DNA of 62,594 nt. Origin: an uncultured Eubacteriales bacterium (GTDB lineage Bacteria > Bacillota > Clostridia > Oscillospirales > Acutalibacteraceae). The stretch spans positions 1-62,594 of the forward strand of contig CAKSGV010000011.1 in NCBI GenBank assembly GCA_934454845.1. The letters are read 5' to 3'. Positions 25,043 to 33,231 of the stretch are shown in pieces; positions within the stretch are counted from its first letter, which is position 1; each line of letters begins with the position of its first letter. Below the pieces are notes generated by a model. That model had not been told where the DNA came from. It did not search any database and was given only the letters and a program-made list of their open reading frames with translations. The position numbers and the translations under genes were made by a program.

Positions 25043-26176
25043 TTGAATAAATTTATTTCAAGGATAGCGGATTTCATCCGCGAAACCGATAAAGTATTGC
25101 TTTTGCTTTGCTTTTTTGCGTCGTCTTACGGTTGCCTTGCCGTTTTTTCGGCAACAAGATATCTTGAAACTTTAAGACCTGTTTTAGTGCAGGGAATTTC
25201 GCTTTTGTTAGGTCTTGCGGCGGCAGTTATTATATCATCTTTCGATTTTGAGCGATTTACCGAAAGATGGTACATATTTGCGGTTATCGGCGTGATACCT
25301 GTTATTTTGACATTTTTCTTCGGCTTTGCACCCGAGGGAACTGACGATAAAGCCTGGCTTAATCTCGGAATTACCACTTTTCAGCCGTCGGAGCTTTTAA
25401 AAATCTGCTTTATTATCACATTTGCAAAACATATTTCTTCTTTTAAAAAAGAGGAGATAAATAAATTAAAGGTATTGATCCCTCTTTGCCTTCACGGAGC
25501 TTTTCCTGTGTTGCTTATTCACTTTCAGGGAGATGACGGTACAGCTCTTGTTTTTGCGGTAATGGTGTTATGTATGCTCTGCGCGGCAGGAGTATCATGG
25601 AAATATTATCTTGCGGCAGGAGTTGCGGCGCTGATATCCTCGCCGATAGTCTATTTCTTTATAATGAATGACGATCAGCGCTCAAGGCTTATTAATCTTT
25701 TCGATATTGAGGGCGATATCCAGGGCGCGACATTTCAGGCGTATTACGGCAGGCGTGCTCTTGCAAACGGCGGATTTTTCGGTCAGGGTCTTTTAAAAGG
25801 CACGCTAACAAAGGTCGGATATGTGCCGGAAGGGCAGAACGATTTTATATTCGTAAGTATAGGGGAACAGCTTGGATTTTTAGGATGTATGGCTGTGCTT
25901 ATTCTTCTTTGTGCAATAGCTTTAAGGACAGTTCATATTGCAAAAATATGCCGAAAGCAAAGCGGTAAAATAATCTGTGTTGGTTTTTTTGGAATGCTTT
26001 TGGCACAGGTTACCATAAATATAGGAATGTGCATAGGGATTCTGCCCGTAATAGGAATTACATTGCCTTTTTTCAGTGCGGGAGGCACTTCGCTTTTGTG
26101 TCTTTATCTCGGAGTAGGACTTGTTATGAGTGTTTATATGCACAGGAATTCGAGAACTATTTATTTGCATGACTGA
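25043..26176 (+). CDS. FtsW/RodA/SpoVE-family peptidoglycan polymerase
   Basis: 377-aa SEDS protein with about ten membrane helices. Key motifs: GTDDKAWLNLGITTFQPSEL, the LIHFQGDDGTALVF stretch (Asp region), GGFFGQGLLKGT, VPEGQNDFIFVSIGEQLGF and LPFFSAGGTSLL near the end. SEDS proteins polymerise lipid II glycan strands together with a class B PBP. Whether it serves division, elongation or spore cortex cannot be decided; position after spoVAC hints at sporulation. The start is TTG 25043 with AAAGGA about 13 nt upstream, which is a loose fit. Confidence 0.9.
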   Translation: MNKFISRIADFIRETDKVLLLLCFFASSYGCLAVFSATRYLETLRPVLVQGISLLLGLAAAVIISSFDFERFTERWYIFAVIGVIPVILTFFFGFAPEGTDDKAWLNLGITTFQPSELLKICFIITFAKHISSFKKEEINKLKVLIPLCLHGAFPVLLIHFQGDDGTALVFAVMVLCMLCAAGVSWKYYLAAGVAALISSPIVYFFIMNDDQRSRLINLFDIEGDIQGATFQAYYGRRALANGGFFGQGLLKGTLTKVGYVPEGQNDFIFVSIGEQLGFLGCMAVLILLCAIALRTVHIAKICRKQSGKIICVGFFGMLLAQVTINIGMCIGILPVIGITLPFFSAGGTSLLCLYLGVGLVMSVYMHRNSRTIYLHD

Positions 26177-26197
26177 CAAATTGAAAGGAAAATGTAT

Positions 26198-26842
26198 ATG
26201 ATAAAAATTTCTCCGTCTGTTTTGACTGCGGATTTTTTAACCCTATCAAAATATCTTAAAGAATTTGAACAATCCGGCGTGGATATGGTACATCTAGATG
26301 TTATGGACGGACAGTTTGTCCCGAATATTTCATTCGGAGTGCCTGTTATAAAATCCATAAAGGAGCATACTGATCTTCCGCTTGATATTCACTTGATGAT
26401 CGACAGACCTCATAGGTATCTTGACGACTTTTTGAAATATGCTGATATTTTAAGCTTCCATTATGAGGCAGGTTCCGACAATGAAAAGACTCTAAAGCGA
26501 ATAAGAAAAGCAGGAGTGAAATCCTGTATAACGATAAAACCCGCAACAAAGGCGGAAGAGATATTCGATCTTCTCGATTTTTGCGATATGGTGCTGGTAA
26601 TGTCGGTTGAGCCCGGATTCGGCGGTCAGAAATTTATGCCGGAGGCTCTTGAAAAATTAAGTGTGCTTAAAGAAGAAATTAAAAGAAGAAACCTAGATAT
26701 AGATTTAGAGGTTGACGGCGGAATTAATGCCGAAACCGCAAAATCGGCAGTTTCGGCAGGCGCAAATGTTTTGGTTGCGGGAAGCTTTATATTTTCTTCG
26801 GAAGATACGGAAAAAACCGTAAAGTATTTAAAATCACTTTGA
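26198..26842 (+). CDS. rpe: Ribulose-phosphate 3-epimerase
   Basis: 214 aa from ATG 26198; ATG 26192 is also in frame but only 3 nt from the GAAAGG site. Motifs: KISPSVLTADFL, VHLDVMDGQFVPNISFG, DIHLMIDRP, VMSVEPGFGGQKFMP and EVDGGINAETA. It links ribulose-5-phosphate and xylulose-5-phosphate in the pentose phosphate pathway. The 3' end overlaps the convergent mecA-like gene by 9 bp. Confidence 0.97.
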   Translation: MIKISPSVLTADFLTLSKYLKEFEQSGVDMVHLDVMDGQFVPNISFGVPVIKSIKEHTDLPLDIHLMIDRPHRYLDDFLKYADILSFHYEAGSDNEKTLKRIRKAGVKSCITIKPATKAEEIFDLLDFCDMVLVMSVEPGFGGQKFMPEALEKLSVLKEEIKRRNLDIDLEVDGGINAETAKSAVSAGANVLVAGSFIFSSEDTEKTVKYLKSL

Positions 26843-27358
26843 TTTTATCTTTTCGATTGCATTATCGTTACATAAAAGTGTGCCGTATTCTTTAACTGCT
26901 GATATTTTTTTTGAATCTTTATAGGTTTTTCCGCAAAACTCGGAGCCAAAAGAAATTATTCTTTCGGCGGAGGTATCTGTTTGAAAAATCAGATAAAAGT
27001 TATTTTTGCTTTTATATAATGAGCTGCTTGAACATTTGCAAGAAAGATTTAAAACAAATAATTCAAGATTTTCAAAATTATTAAATACCAGCAAATATTC
27101 ATTTTGCTTTTTATGAAGCTTTAAAGTTCCTTTTTGCAGAAGAATAAAGTAATTGTTTCCTAATTCTCCGAATGAAAGAAAGATTTTCCCCGAAAGATCG
27201 GGAACTATTTTTTTAAAAGCCTTATTTTTTAAAATTGTTTTTACGGCGATTAAAATATCCTTTTTATCCGAAAGATCAATTTTTTCGAATCGATCGGAAA
27301 ATTCTTTTTTGGTTAGAGTGATTAAAACCTGATTTTTATCCGGATTTGAGAATTTCAT
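26834..27358 (-). CDS. MecA-like adaptor protein
   Basis: 174 aa. The N-terminal VLITLTKKEFSDRFEKIDLSD and the C-terminal half (YLLVFNNFENLELFV, SSSLYKSKNNFYLIF, EFCGKTYKDSKK, EYGTLLCNDNAIEKI) follow the MecA plan of an N-terminal substrate-binding and a C-terminal ClpC-binding domain. MecA proteins deliver substrates such as competence regulators to ClpCP. It is shorter than Bacillus MecA (about 218 aa), mainly in the linker. CAGGAG precedes the ATG. No own terminator is visible before the overlap with rpe. Confidence 0.75.
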   Translation of the reverse strand: MKFSNPDKNQVLITLTKKEFSDRFEKIDLSDKKDILIAVKTILKNKAFKKIVPDLSGKIFLSFGELGNNYFILLQKGTLKLHKKQNEYLLVFNNFENLELFVLNLSCKCSSSSLYKSKNNFYLIFQTDTSAERIISFGSEFCGKTYKDSKKISAVKEYGTLLCNDNAIEKIKSK

Positions 27359-27384
27359 ATTTTCTCCTGGTGATAAAATGTTTT

Positions 27385-27411
27385 GAGCCCTGCTGTTGCA
27401 GGGCTCTTTTT
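27385..27411 (+). terminator. Rightward terminator beyond mecA
   Basis: Stem GAGCCCTGC/GCAGGGCTC, loop TGTT, then TTTTT on the plus strand only. No plus-strand gene lies directly before it; it would stop transcripts from the rpe operon after they cross the mecA-like gene in antisense. Confidence 0.75.
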
Positions 27412-27424
27412 AGTTTAACAAGCG

Positions 27425-28165
27425 TCAGTTGCTGTTTTGACAGCCGCATCCGCCTTTGCCTGAGCAGGACTTCGGAGGGAAGAAATCATCTGTAGGGAAT
27501 TTGATTTTTCGGAAAATATCGCAGGGCTGATCTGTTGAATCCTCGCATTGCTTTTCGGGAATACAGAAATCATAAACAGGTATAAGCATCTGGACATTTC
27601 TTACAAGCTGAACTATAGTGAAAAGACCGAGAGTGGCATATACTGTGGTTGTACCCGTCGGAAGATTGGTTTCAAGCGGAGTGCCAAAATAATTTATTAT
27701 GCTTTGAGGAAAGTATCTTACGCAGTCGTAAGTATCGTTTATTTGGCAAAGCCTTGCGCTTAACGAAACTGGCTCAACGCACTGAACGACGCATTTCGGG
27801 TTGTTGGAAGTGCCGATTGTCTGTGAATCGCAGGAATTTGATTCCTGCAGGGAGCTTGAATAAACCTTAACGTTTCCTTCGCTGCCGAAAAGAATTACTT
27901 TTTTGCCGAATGCGGTGATACCCTGGACCTCGGTGGGGCAGGTGTTTGGAGCGGTATAGCAGTCGAGAGTCATAAGGAAAAAGAATGTTAAGTCGCAGGA
28001 ATAAAAGCCTTTATTGAAATTAACAGGTTCAACATCGATATAAACATTAAGTACTTCTGCTTTTTTAAGCCTTACGCTTACCGCCTGATTAATAATTGTT
28101 TGTGTTTCGGCGGTGAAAAAACAGCGCAAATCTTCGAGGCAGTCCCGGTCTGAACACCGCGCCTT
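27425..28165 (-). pseudogene. Conserved Cys-rich clostridial protein, 5' end lost at the prophage boundary
   Basis: The leftward frame runs from a stop at 28166 with no ATG or GTG before the conserved start; the only early candidate is TTG 28129. Sequence resembles a conserved clostridial family of unknown function: RDCLEDLRCFFTAETQ, NKGFYSCDLTFFF, AFGKKVILFGSEGNVKVY, LGLFTIVQL, LIPVYDFCIPEKQC, and a Cys/Gly tail (CSGKGGCGCQ). Relatives, as I recall them, have tens of residues before the DCLEDLR motif. The integrase of a prophage starts 95 bp away. I infer that the prophage inserted in the 5' part of this gene and the missing start lies beyond the window. A spore-coat role is only suggested by cysteine content. 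Confidence 0.7.
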
Positions 28166-28182
28166 TTAGAGGAGTAAGAAAT

Positions 28183-28220
28183 AAAGCCGGAAACTGCTTG
28201 AAATGGCGGTTTTCGGCTTT
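28183..28220 (-). terminator. Hairpin downstream of the integrase
   Basis: AAAGCCGGAAAC pairs with GTTTTCGGCTTT (one G-T). On the minus strand it follows the integrase stop by 40 bp and is succeeded by an interrupted T-stretch (ATTTCTT); the plus side has TTTGGTTTTG. Moderate terminator for the integrase. Confidence 0.5.
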
Positions 28221-28259
28221 TTGGTTTTGAAGATTTAGCGGCCAAAAGAAAAATAGCGG

Positions 28260-29756
28260 TTAAATTCCTTTATAAGTCAAAGTAAGGATAAACTGATTTG
28301 GTTTCCACCCTTTTTCTTTGTAGTAATATCCTTTGTCAATTATCTGTTTTAAAAGCAAATTTTTTGTTGCCGGATCAGAACTGTTATATACCTGTAATAG
28401 ATTTTCCATTCTGTTAATTATGGAATCAACATTTGCAGTTTGTTGCTCGGTTTGCTTTTTTAAAGTTGTTTCTTTTTCTTTTAAAAGCTCCTCGCGGCGC
28501 TTTGATATGTTGTTCGAACGCTCAATATATGTTTCAACTGTATAAATTCCCTGCTCGAGAAGATCGTGCAGGCTTTCTTTTTGCCTTGCAAGCTCGGAGA
28601 TCTTCTTTTCTATTCCGGAAATTATAGGTTCATAATTTATCGGCGGAGCAGAGGAGAGCTTTGAAGCTTTAAGCTCTTTAAGCTTTTGAGAAATGCTCTC
28701 GATTACTGCTGTTTCAACATAATCAAGTCTTGAAGAAGCGCAGCAGCCTTTTGTTCCGCAAAGAATGTGTGTGGATTGATATTTTCTGTCCGGCTTATAC
28801 GGCCGTCTTTGCATACCGTAACCGCAGACCTGGCATTTAAGAATACCGCCTAAAGGGTTTAATAAAGTGCCGTCGTAATACGGTTTATGATATCTGCTTG
28901 AAAGCAGCGCGTTTGCTTTGTTAAAAAGCTCTTTGCTTACAATAGGCGGATGAAGACCGTCATAAACGAGCCATTTTGATTCATCATTGTATACCGTAAT
29001 GGATTTTTTCATAATTCCGCGCTTGACAGTGCTTTTCTTGTTCCAAACTACCTTGCCGATATATACCTTGTTTCGAAGCATTGCTGCAATAGAAGTTCTG
29101 TTAAAATGATCCGAACGGTGGGGAACGGCTCCGAGCCCGTTGAGGGTTTCGGCAATTATCTGCGTTCCTGCTTCACCGCCGGCATACATTTCGAATGCCA
29201 TTCTTACGAATTTAGCTTCATCTTCGTTTATTTCAAGAGTGCATTTTTTATTGATTTTACATTTTTTATATCCATACGGCGCATTACATAAATAGCACCC
29301 TTCTGCCAAAGACTTAAGCGTTCCGTTGTGCAATCTTCGCTTAATAGTTTTTAATTCACGGCGAGCCATAAAGGTTTCGAACTCGGCATACTCTTCGTCA
29401 AGATCATTATTTAAGTCATACGCTTTGCGCGGTGTTATGATTTTGATTTTATGATACTTAAATGTTTCGAGAATTAAGCCCTGCTCGCTTGTAGCTCCGC
29501 GCCCAAGTCTGTCTATATCCATACATAAAACGGCCTCAAAGCGTTCCTGTTCGGCTTCCTCGAGGAGTTTAAGCATTTGCGGTCTTGCATAAAGGCTGTC
29601 ACCCGAAACAACATCTTCAAATATTTTATAAATAATAATGTCCGGATGATGTGAAGAAAACTCGAGCAATATTTCTTTGTGCCGGCGCAAAGTTTCTTCT
29701 ATTGTGACAGCTTGATCATCAGCTCTTGATTTTCTTAAATAAATCGCAGTGTTCAT
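28260..29756 (-). CDS. int: Large serine integrase of the prophage
   Basis: 498 aa from the ATG at 29756 (GAGGT about 10 nt upstream); the frame is open further upstream but conserved sequence begins here. Resolvase domain: AIYLRKSRADD with the catalytic Ser, DVVSGDSLYARPQML, MDIDRLGRGATSEQG. Recombinase domain: APYGYKKCKINKKCTLEINE, VWNKKSTVKRG. Zinc ribbon: CQVCGYGMQRRPYK with a later Cys pair (GCCASS). A coiled coil (residues about 400-460) precedes the C-terminus. It should catalyse attP x attB recombination without host factors; excision would need a directionality factor not identified here. Confidence 0.95.
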   Translation of the reverse strand: MNTAIYLRKSRADDQAVTIEETLRRHKEILLEFSSHHPDIIIYKIFEDVVSGDSLYARPQMLKLLEEAEQERFEAVLCMDIDRLGRGATSEQGLILETFKYHKIKIITPRKAYDLNNDLDEEYAEFETFMARRELKTIKRRLHNGTLKSLAEGCYLCNAPYGYKKCKINKKCTLEINEDEAKFVRMAFEMYAGGEAGTQIIAETLNGLGAVPHRSDHFNRTSIAAMLRNKVYIGKVVWNKKSTVKRGIMKKSITVYNDESKWLVYDGLHPPIVSKELFNKANALLSSRYHKPYYDGTLLNPLGGILKCQVCGYGMQRRPYKPDRKYQSTHILCGTKGCCASSRLDYVETAVIESISQKLKELKASKLSSAPPINYEPIISGIEKKISELARQKESLHDLLEQGIYTVETYIERSNNISKRREELLKEKETTLKKQTEQQTANVDSIINRMENLLQVYNSSDPATKNLLLKQIIDKGYYYKEKGWKPNQFILTLTYKGI

Positions 29757-29830
29757 TATATTATACCTCACAAAATTATACTGAAAATCAGGCATAAAAA
29801 TACCGTCTGATTTTTCTCTTGAAATTTTCA

Positions 29831-29909
29831 GACGGATTTGGTACAATATAACCGTAGTGTTGGACTACATTCCTTGTTTGGGTGGGTTATATTGGTAGTA
29901 TAATCCGTC
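29831..29909. promoter_or_regulatory. Nested inverted repeats upstream of the integrase
   Basis: A 23-25 bp imperfect inverted repeat (29831-29853 against 29885-29909; shared ends GACGGATT and ATATAACC) flanks a small hairpin GTAGT/ACTAC at 29854-29868. The location just upstream of int fits an operator, an attP-like site or a structured RNA. Which one cannot be told from sequence. Confidence 0.45.
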
Positions 29910-29914
29910 TAAGG

Positions 29915-29952
29915 TCCGCTTCGGCATTGGTAGTGCCGAGGCGGATTTTTTT
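29915..29952 (+). terminator. Strong rightward terminator without an obvious upstream gene
   Basis: Stem TCCGCTTCGGCA/TGCCGAGGCGGA (one mismatch) with loop TTGGTAG and a T-run of seven on the plus strand. Both flanking genes point left, so it implies a short plus-strand transcript starting near 29860-29900. Confidence 0.7.
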
Positions 29953-30775
29953 ATTTTAATTTTTTAATACTGTCCGAGCTTATCACGCTTTTTCCGGTCT
30001 GCTCTTCCAATTCTTTTCTTGCCTTTTGTGCAACTGTTCCGCCGCGTTTAGCGGCTTTTTTATGTTCGTTAAGTCCGTAAGGGCTCTCTTGCTTTGAAAT
30101 TTCGGTCGTGGCGGCTTCGGCGAGCATATTAAGGACTAATTCCATATTCGTCATATTGTCGCGCAGGCTCTCTTTTTTGAGGTCCTTAAGGCTTTTATAT
30201 TGCTTTGTTGTCATTCCCGACCAAGCTTTTGTTATTTCGTCGGTAAGGATAGCATATTCAAGCCCCTCTTTAATTCCGCCCCTGTTCCATTCATCGGTCA
30301 ATTCGTTTCTGATGTCAATTGATTTAAGGCGCTGATTTATCCACTCGTCCGAATAGCCCTTTTTGCGGTATGTGTTCAAGGCTCGGTTGATTGCGAGCTC
30401 AGGGTCTGCCGTTTCGTCAAGCCTGTCCGAGCCCACCTGCGCGAGCCACAATTTAAAAGGCTCGGCTTTGGGAGAGGGAATAGACTGAATAAGTCTTAAA
30501 AGCTGTTTTGTGTCGGCAACATCGGTCTTGTAATTTTTGCCGTCTTTAGGGGACTTCATTTTCAGTTGGTTACAGTTTGTAACCAACTCGGAGCCTTCGT
30601 CAGATAGACGCTTTTTTAGGACTTTCCAATAATTTCGGGCTCCGTCATAATCCGGTTGTTCTGTTAAAACCCCGACAACATCAACAACAGAAAAATACCA
30701 ATCCTCTTTATCGCTGTCCCAGACCGTTCTTATTTCTTTGTTATCAAATAATTTAATTCTGTTTTCCGTGTTTAA
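29951..30775 (-). pseudogene. DinD/Bro-N-type phage protein with lost start codon
   Basis: The leftward frame is open for 274 codons and matches the DinD family from end to end: RIKLFDNKEIRTVWDSDKED, WYFSVVDVVGVLT, LLRLIQSIPSPKAEPFKLWL, NELTDEWNRGG, YAILTDEITKAWSGMT, NMTNMELVLNMLAEA. DinD-like proteins are SOS- or phage-linked with a Bro-N DNA-binding-like N-terminus. Where the start codon should be the sequence reads TTA-AAC-ACG-GAA directly after an in-frame TGA; the first usable start is TTG 30586, which would remove the Bro-N part. I infer a start-codon loss or very unusual initiation. An AGAAAGG site is still present upstream. Confidence 0.72.
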
Positions 30776-30785
30776 TCAGCCTTTC

Positions 30786-31074
30786 TTATTTGATTTTGCC
30801 GATTCTGACTGAGGGCATAAATAGATCTACTGAAACCGCTCTTTCGTTGCTTTCAAGCTTAATATCTTTCAATTGAGTGGGAGAAGGAATTTCTTCACCA
30901 TCCTCTTCAAGACCGAAAAGAACACATCCTAAAAGCTCACGAGCGGACAAAAGCGCGTCGTCCTCATCAACTCCGCTTGTAGCCACATCTAAATCGGGAA
31001 ATACAACGGCAATTTCTTTGTCTTTTTCATAAGAGAATATTGCAGGGTAAAAATAACGGTCAATTTTTTTTCAT
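30786..31074 (-). pseudogene. hicB: HicB-like antitoxin remnant with A8 frameshift
   Basis: Leftward frame encodes a HicB-type domain: DRYFYPAIFSYEKDKEI, AVVFPDLDVATSGVDED, ALLSARELLGCVLFGLEEDG, VDLFMPSVRIGKIK. The only ATG before it (31072-31074) is followed by eight A bases that put it out of frame, giving a stop after four codons; seven A bases would restore the frame. The C-terminal ribbon-helix-helix usual in HicB is absent, and no hicA lies next to it. It looks like a decaying antitoxin; slippage on the A-tract could still give some product. Confidence 0.65.
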
Positions 31075-31085
31075 TATTAACAACT

Positions 31086-31151
31086 CTAAAAAAACAAAAA
31101 CTTTCGGCCTTGACTGCTCCCGTATGGTGGGAAGTCTACTACCGAAAGTTT
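31086..31151 (-). terminator. Branched terminator after the MuF-like gene
   Basis: Outer stem AAACTTTCGG/CCGAAAGTTT (31098-31107, 31142-31151) encloses inner pairs GACT/AGTC and TCCC/GGGA. On the minus strand TTTTTGTTTTTTT follows the stem, so it terminates the leftward transcript 35 bp after the stop codon at 31187. Confidence 0.7.
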
Positions 31152-31186
31152 ACTTTAATAATATTATAAGCGAATTTCGGTGTTTG

Positions 31187-32221
31187 TCAACCTTTATTCT
31201 GTTTATTTAATTTACGCATATAAGCGGAAAACGATTTTGGGGCAGAATCGGGATCGTTATATTTAATTAAGCAGTATTGTCTGAAATTAAGCAATTTCCT
31301 TTCTTCCTCACCGAATCCCATAGTGGGTTTGGGAAGTTTTAAATATCTGTTCTTTTCAGCTTCGGTTCGGTTATCTTCAAAAGGTCTATTGCTGTATTCA
31401 ATGACATCTTTTTCGACTATGTTACCCATATCATCATAAACTTCGATTTTTGCGCCCTCATAATAAAAATAACTCATAAAAGTATGGCGACAGCCATTGT
31501 GTATGCACCCACTTTCCAAAATATGCCTTGGAAGTTTAGGAAAACGTTTATCTTTTCCATAAGCGCTGTATACTCTTCCTTGATTTTTAGCACATTCGCC
31601 GCAACTTGTATTTAATGCGGGTATTTCTATCAAGTCATTATCGTATATTTCCTTAGCTTCTTTAAGAACTCTTTCAAGAACAGACCGATTGAAGGAATTG
31701 TTTTTTTGTGCGCACTTAGCAGAAGTTAAAATCTTAGATAATTTTTCATCGCCTAATTCAAACTTACCTCTTCTATATAACATTTTAGGTAATTGTAAAT
31801 AAGTATCTATATTATGATCAAAAAAGGAATGGTCCATCAAAGAAAGAGCTTTATCCAAAATTGCTACATCCAAATTTATGTCATCGGTTTCAGGATGCAT
31901 TTTTAAAATATATGCAAGTGTTCCGGTAACTCCGATTTCTGAATCTGTGTCACCTTTAGGATTAGGAATAGAATTTATGCTTTCGATTTTGGTGAGGTCG
32001 TACTTTTTACCGTCGGAAACAATATATCTTGCTTTGTTTGCATAACCGGAGACATAATTCAGCGGAACTCTTGTATATGGTGTGACTTTATACAAATTGC
32101 CGTTTTTAAAATAAGCAGTTATGTTGTTTTCCGGAAACGCAATATTCGACGAAAGATCAACATGTTTATTATATTCGTCGGTATCAAATTCAGTTAATTT
32201 ATTTTTAGAAAATAAAAACAT
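31187..32221 (-). CDS. MuF-like Cys/His-motif protein in the lysogeny module
   Basis: 344 aa from ATG 32221 (GGAG about 10 nt upstream). The central part reads TSCGECAKNQGRVYSAYG, then KRFPKLPRHILESGCIHNGC and RHTFMSYFYYEG, the Cys-x2-Cys ... His/Cys pattern of phage minor head (MuF-type) C-terminal domains. Yet it lies between the repressor and integrase and is leftward, so it belongs to the lysogenic transcript, not the head genes. The N-terminal 170 residues are not recognised. It could be a lysogenic conversion or defence-type factor; function unknown. Confidence 0.65.
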   Translation of the reverse strand: MFLFSKNKLTEFDTDEYNKHVDLSSNIAFPENNITAYFKNGNLYKVTPYTRVPLNYVSGYANKARYIVSDGKKYDLTKIESINSIPNPKGDTDSEIGVTGTLAYILKMHPETDDINLDVAILDKALSLMDHSFFDHNIDTYLQLPKMLYRRGKFELGDEKLSKILTSAKCAQKNNSFNRSVLERVLKEAKEIYDNDLIEIPALNTSCGECAKNQGRVYSAYGKDKRFPKLPRHILESGCIHNGCRHTFMSYFYYEGAKIEVYDDMGNIVEKDVIEYSNRPFEDNRTEAEKNRYLKLPKPTMGFGEEERKLLNFRQYCLIKYNDPDSAPKSFSAYMRKLNKQNKG

Positions 32222-32255
32222 AATAAATAATCTCCTCAATTTTTAAAAATCTTTG

Positions 32256-32885
32256 TTAAATCTTTGTACTTGTAAAGCCTACGGCTTTTCCGAGTATACG
32301 GATATTTTCAAGCTCGGCACCTGAGTAAACAAAAGGCTGACATTTGGTGTTGCAGGGCATAAGAGTTACTGTATCGCCCGATTTGTAAAATCTTTTAAGT
32401 GTAGCTTCGTTTTCTATAAGAACGGCGGCGATTTCTCCGTCATTGACCGTAGCTTGCTGTTTGATATAAACTATATCCCCGTCATAAATATGAGCGTCAA
32501 TCATACTGTCACCCTTACATTTCAGAGCAAAGTCGGCGCGGATGTTTTCGGGTAAGTCGACATCACATTCTATATTTTCATTTGCAAAAATAGGTTCTCC
32601 GCAGGCGATTTCTCCGAGCAAAGGAATTTTTGATGTTTTCGGAAGAGGAATAACATTTTTGTATTTATAAATGTTTTCGTCTTTATCTTCCCAGCCCATT
32701 AAGTAAGCAGGGGAGGTATGCAGCCTTTCAGATATAGCTTTTATTTTAATTGCAGGGATATTTGTTATTATACCTGTTTCATACTTGTGAATGGTTTGTT
32801 TTGTGGTATTTGCGTAATTGGCAAGTTCTTCTTGTGTTAAATTGTTTTGCGTTCTAAGCAATTTAATTTTTTCGCCTATGGTCAT
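32256..32885 (-). CDS. CI/LexA-type prophage repressor (HTH plus S24 peptidase)
   Basis: 209 aa. XRE helix-turn-helix at residues 4-60 (NLTQEELANYANTTKQTIHKY), then an S24 domain with the nucleophile in KCKGDSMIDAHIYDGD (Ser127) and general base in EATLKRF (Lys164). The expected self-cleavage site is near ACGEP (residues 94-98), where the usual Ala-Gly is replaced by Ala-Cys-Gly. It should hold the lytic promoter off and be inactivated by RecA after DNA damage. AGAGGTGA precedes the start; its promoter faces that of the Cro-like gene. Confidence 0.93.
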   Translation of the reverse strand: MTIGEKIKLLRTQNNLTQEELANYANTTKQTIHKYETGIITNIPAIKIKAISERLHTSPAYLMGWEDKDENIYKYKNVIPLPKTSKIPLLGEIACGEPIFANENIECDVDLPENIRADFALKCKGDSMIDAHIYDGDIVYIKQQATVNDGEIAAVLIENEATLKRFYKSGDTVTLMPCNTKCQPFVYSGAELENIRILGKAVGFTSTKI

Positions 32886-32907
32886 ATTAAATCACCTCTT
32901 ACACATA

Positions 32908-32936
32908 GGTATAACATAAAAAAAGTTGCCTGTCAA
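32908..32936 (-). promoter_or_regulatory. Repressor promoter (leftward)
   Basis: On the minus strand TTGACA (32931-32936), 17 bp, TATACC (32908-32913), 23 bp before the repressor start. Good sigma-A match. Confidence 0.8.
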
Positions 32937-32969
32937 GAAATATTTTCCCGAAAAAAGGTAAAAAAGTGC

Positions 32970-33019
32970 TTGACAAGTTACAAGAACAGTGTTACAATAT
33001 GAGTAACTTAAGAAGTTAC
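32970..33019 (+). promoter_or_regulatory. Early lytic promoter with GTAACTT operators
   Basis: TTGACA (32970-32975), 17 bp, TACAAT (32993-32998), followed by the operator palindrome GTAACTT-AAG-AAGTTAC (33003-33019) at the expected transcription start. An extra half-site AAGTTAC lies in the spacer (32975-32981). Repressor and Cro-like protein probably compete here. Confidence 0.82.
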
Positions 33020-33033
33020 AAGGAGGCGATAAA

Positions 33034-33231
33034 ATGCTCGATGTCAATGCTTTAATGGGCGAAGCAGTAAAAAACGGATATAATAAAGGAGACCTTGCAA
33101 ATGCGCTCGGAATGTCCCCTAAAACTTTCCGTTCCCGCTTGAAAACAGGCAATTTTGGGCGCAATGAAATTGATGTTCTAATTGGCCTTTTGCACATTGA
33201 TAATCCTATGGCTATTTTTTTTGCAAGATAA
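33034..33231 (+). CDS. Cro-like small HTH protein
   Basis: 65 aa: an HTH of the XRE/Cro type (NKGDLANALGMSPKTFRSRL). It is the first rightward gene opposite the repressor, with AAGGAGG 7 nt before the ATG. It starts just downstream of one GTAACTT palindrome and ends at another. It should act as the lytic-side regulator. Confidence 0.85.
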   Translation: MLDVNALMGEAVKNGYNKGDLANALGMSPKTFRSRLKTGNFGRNEIDVLIGLLHIDNPMAIFFAR

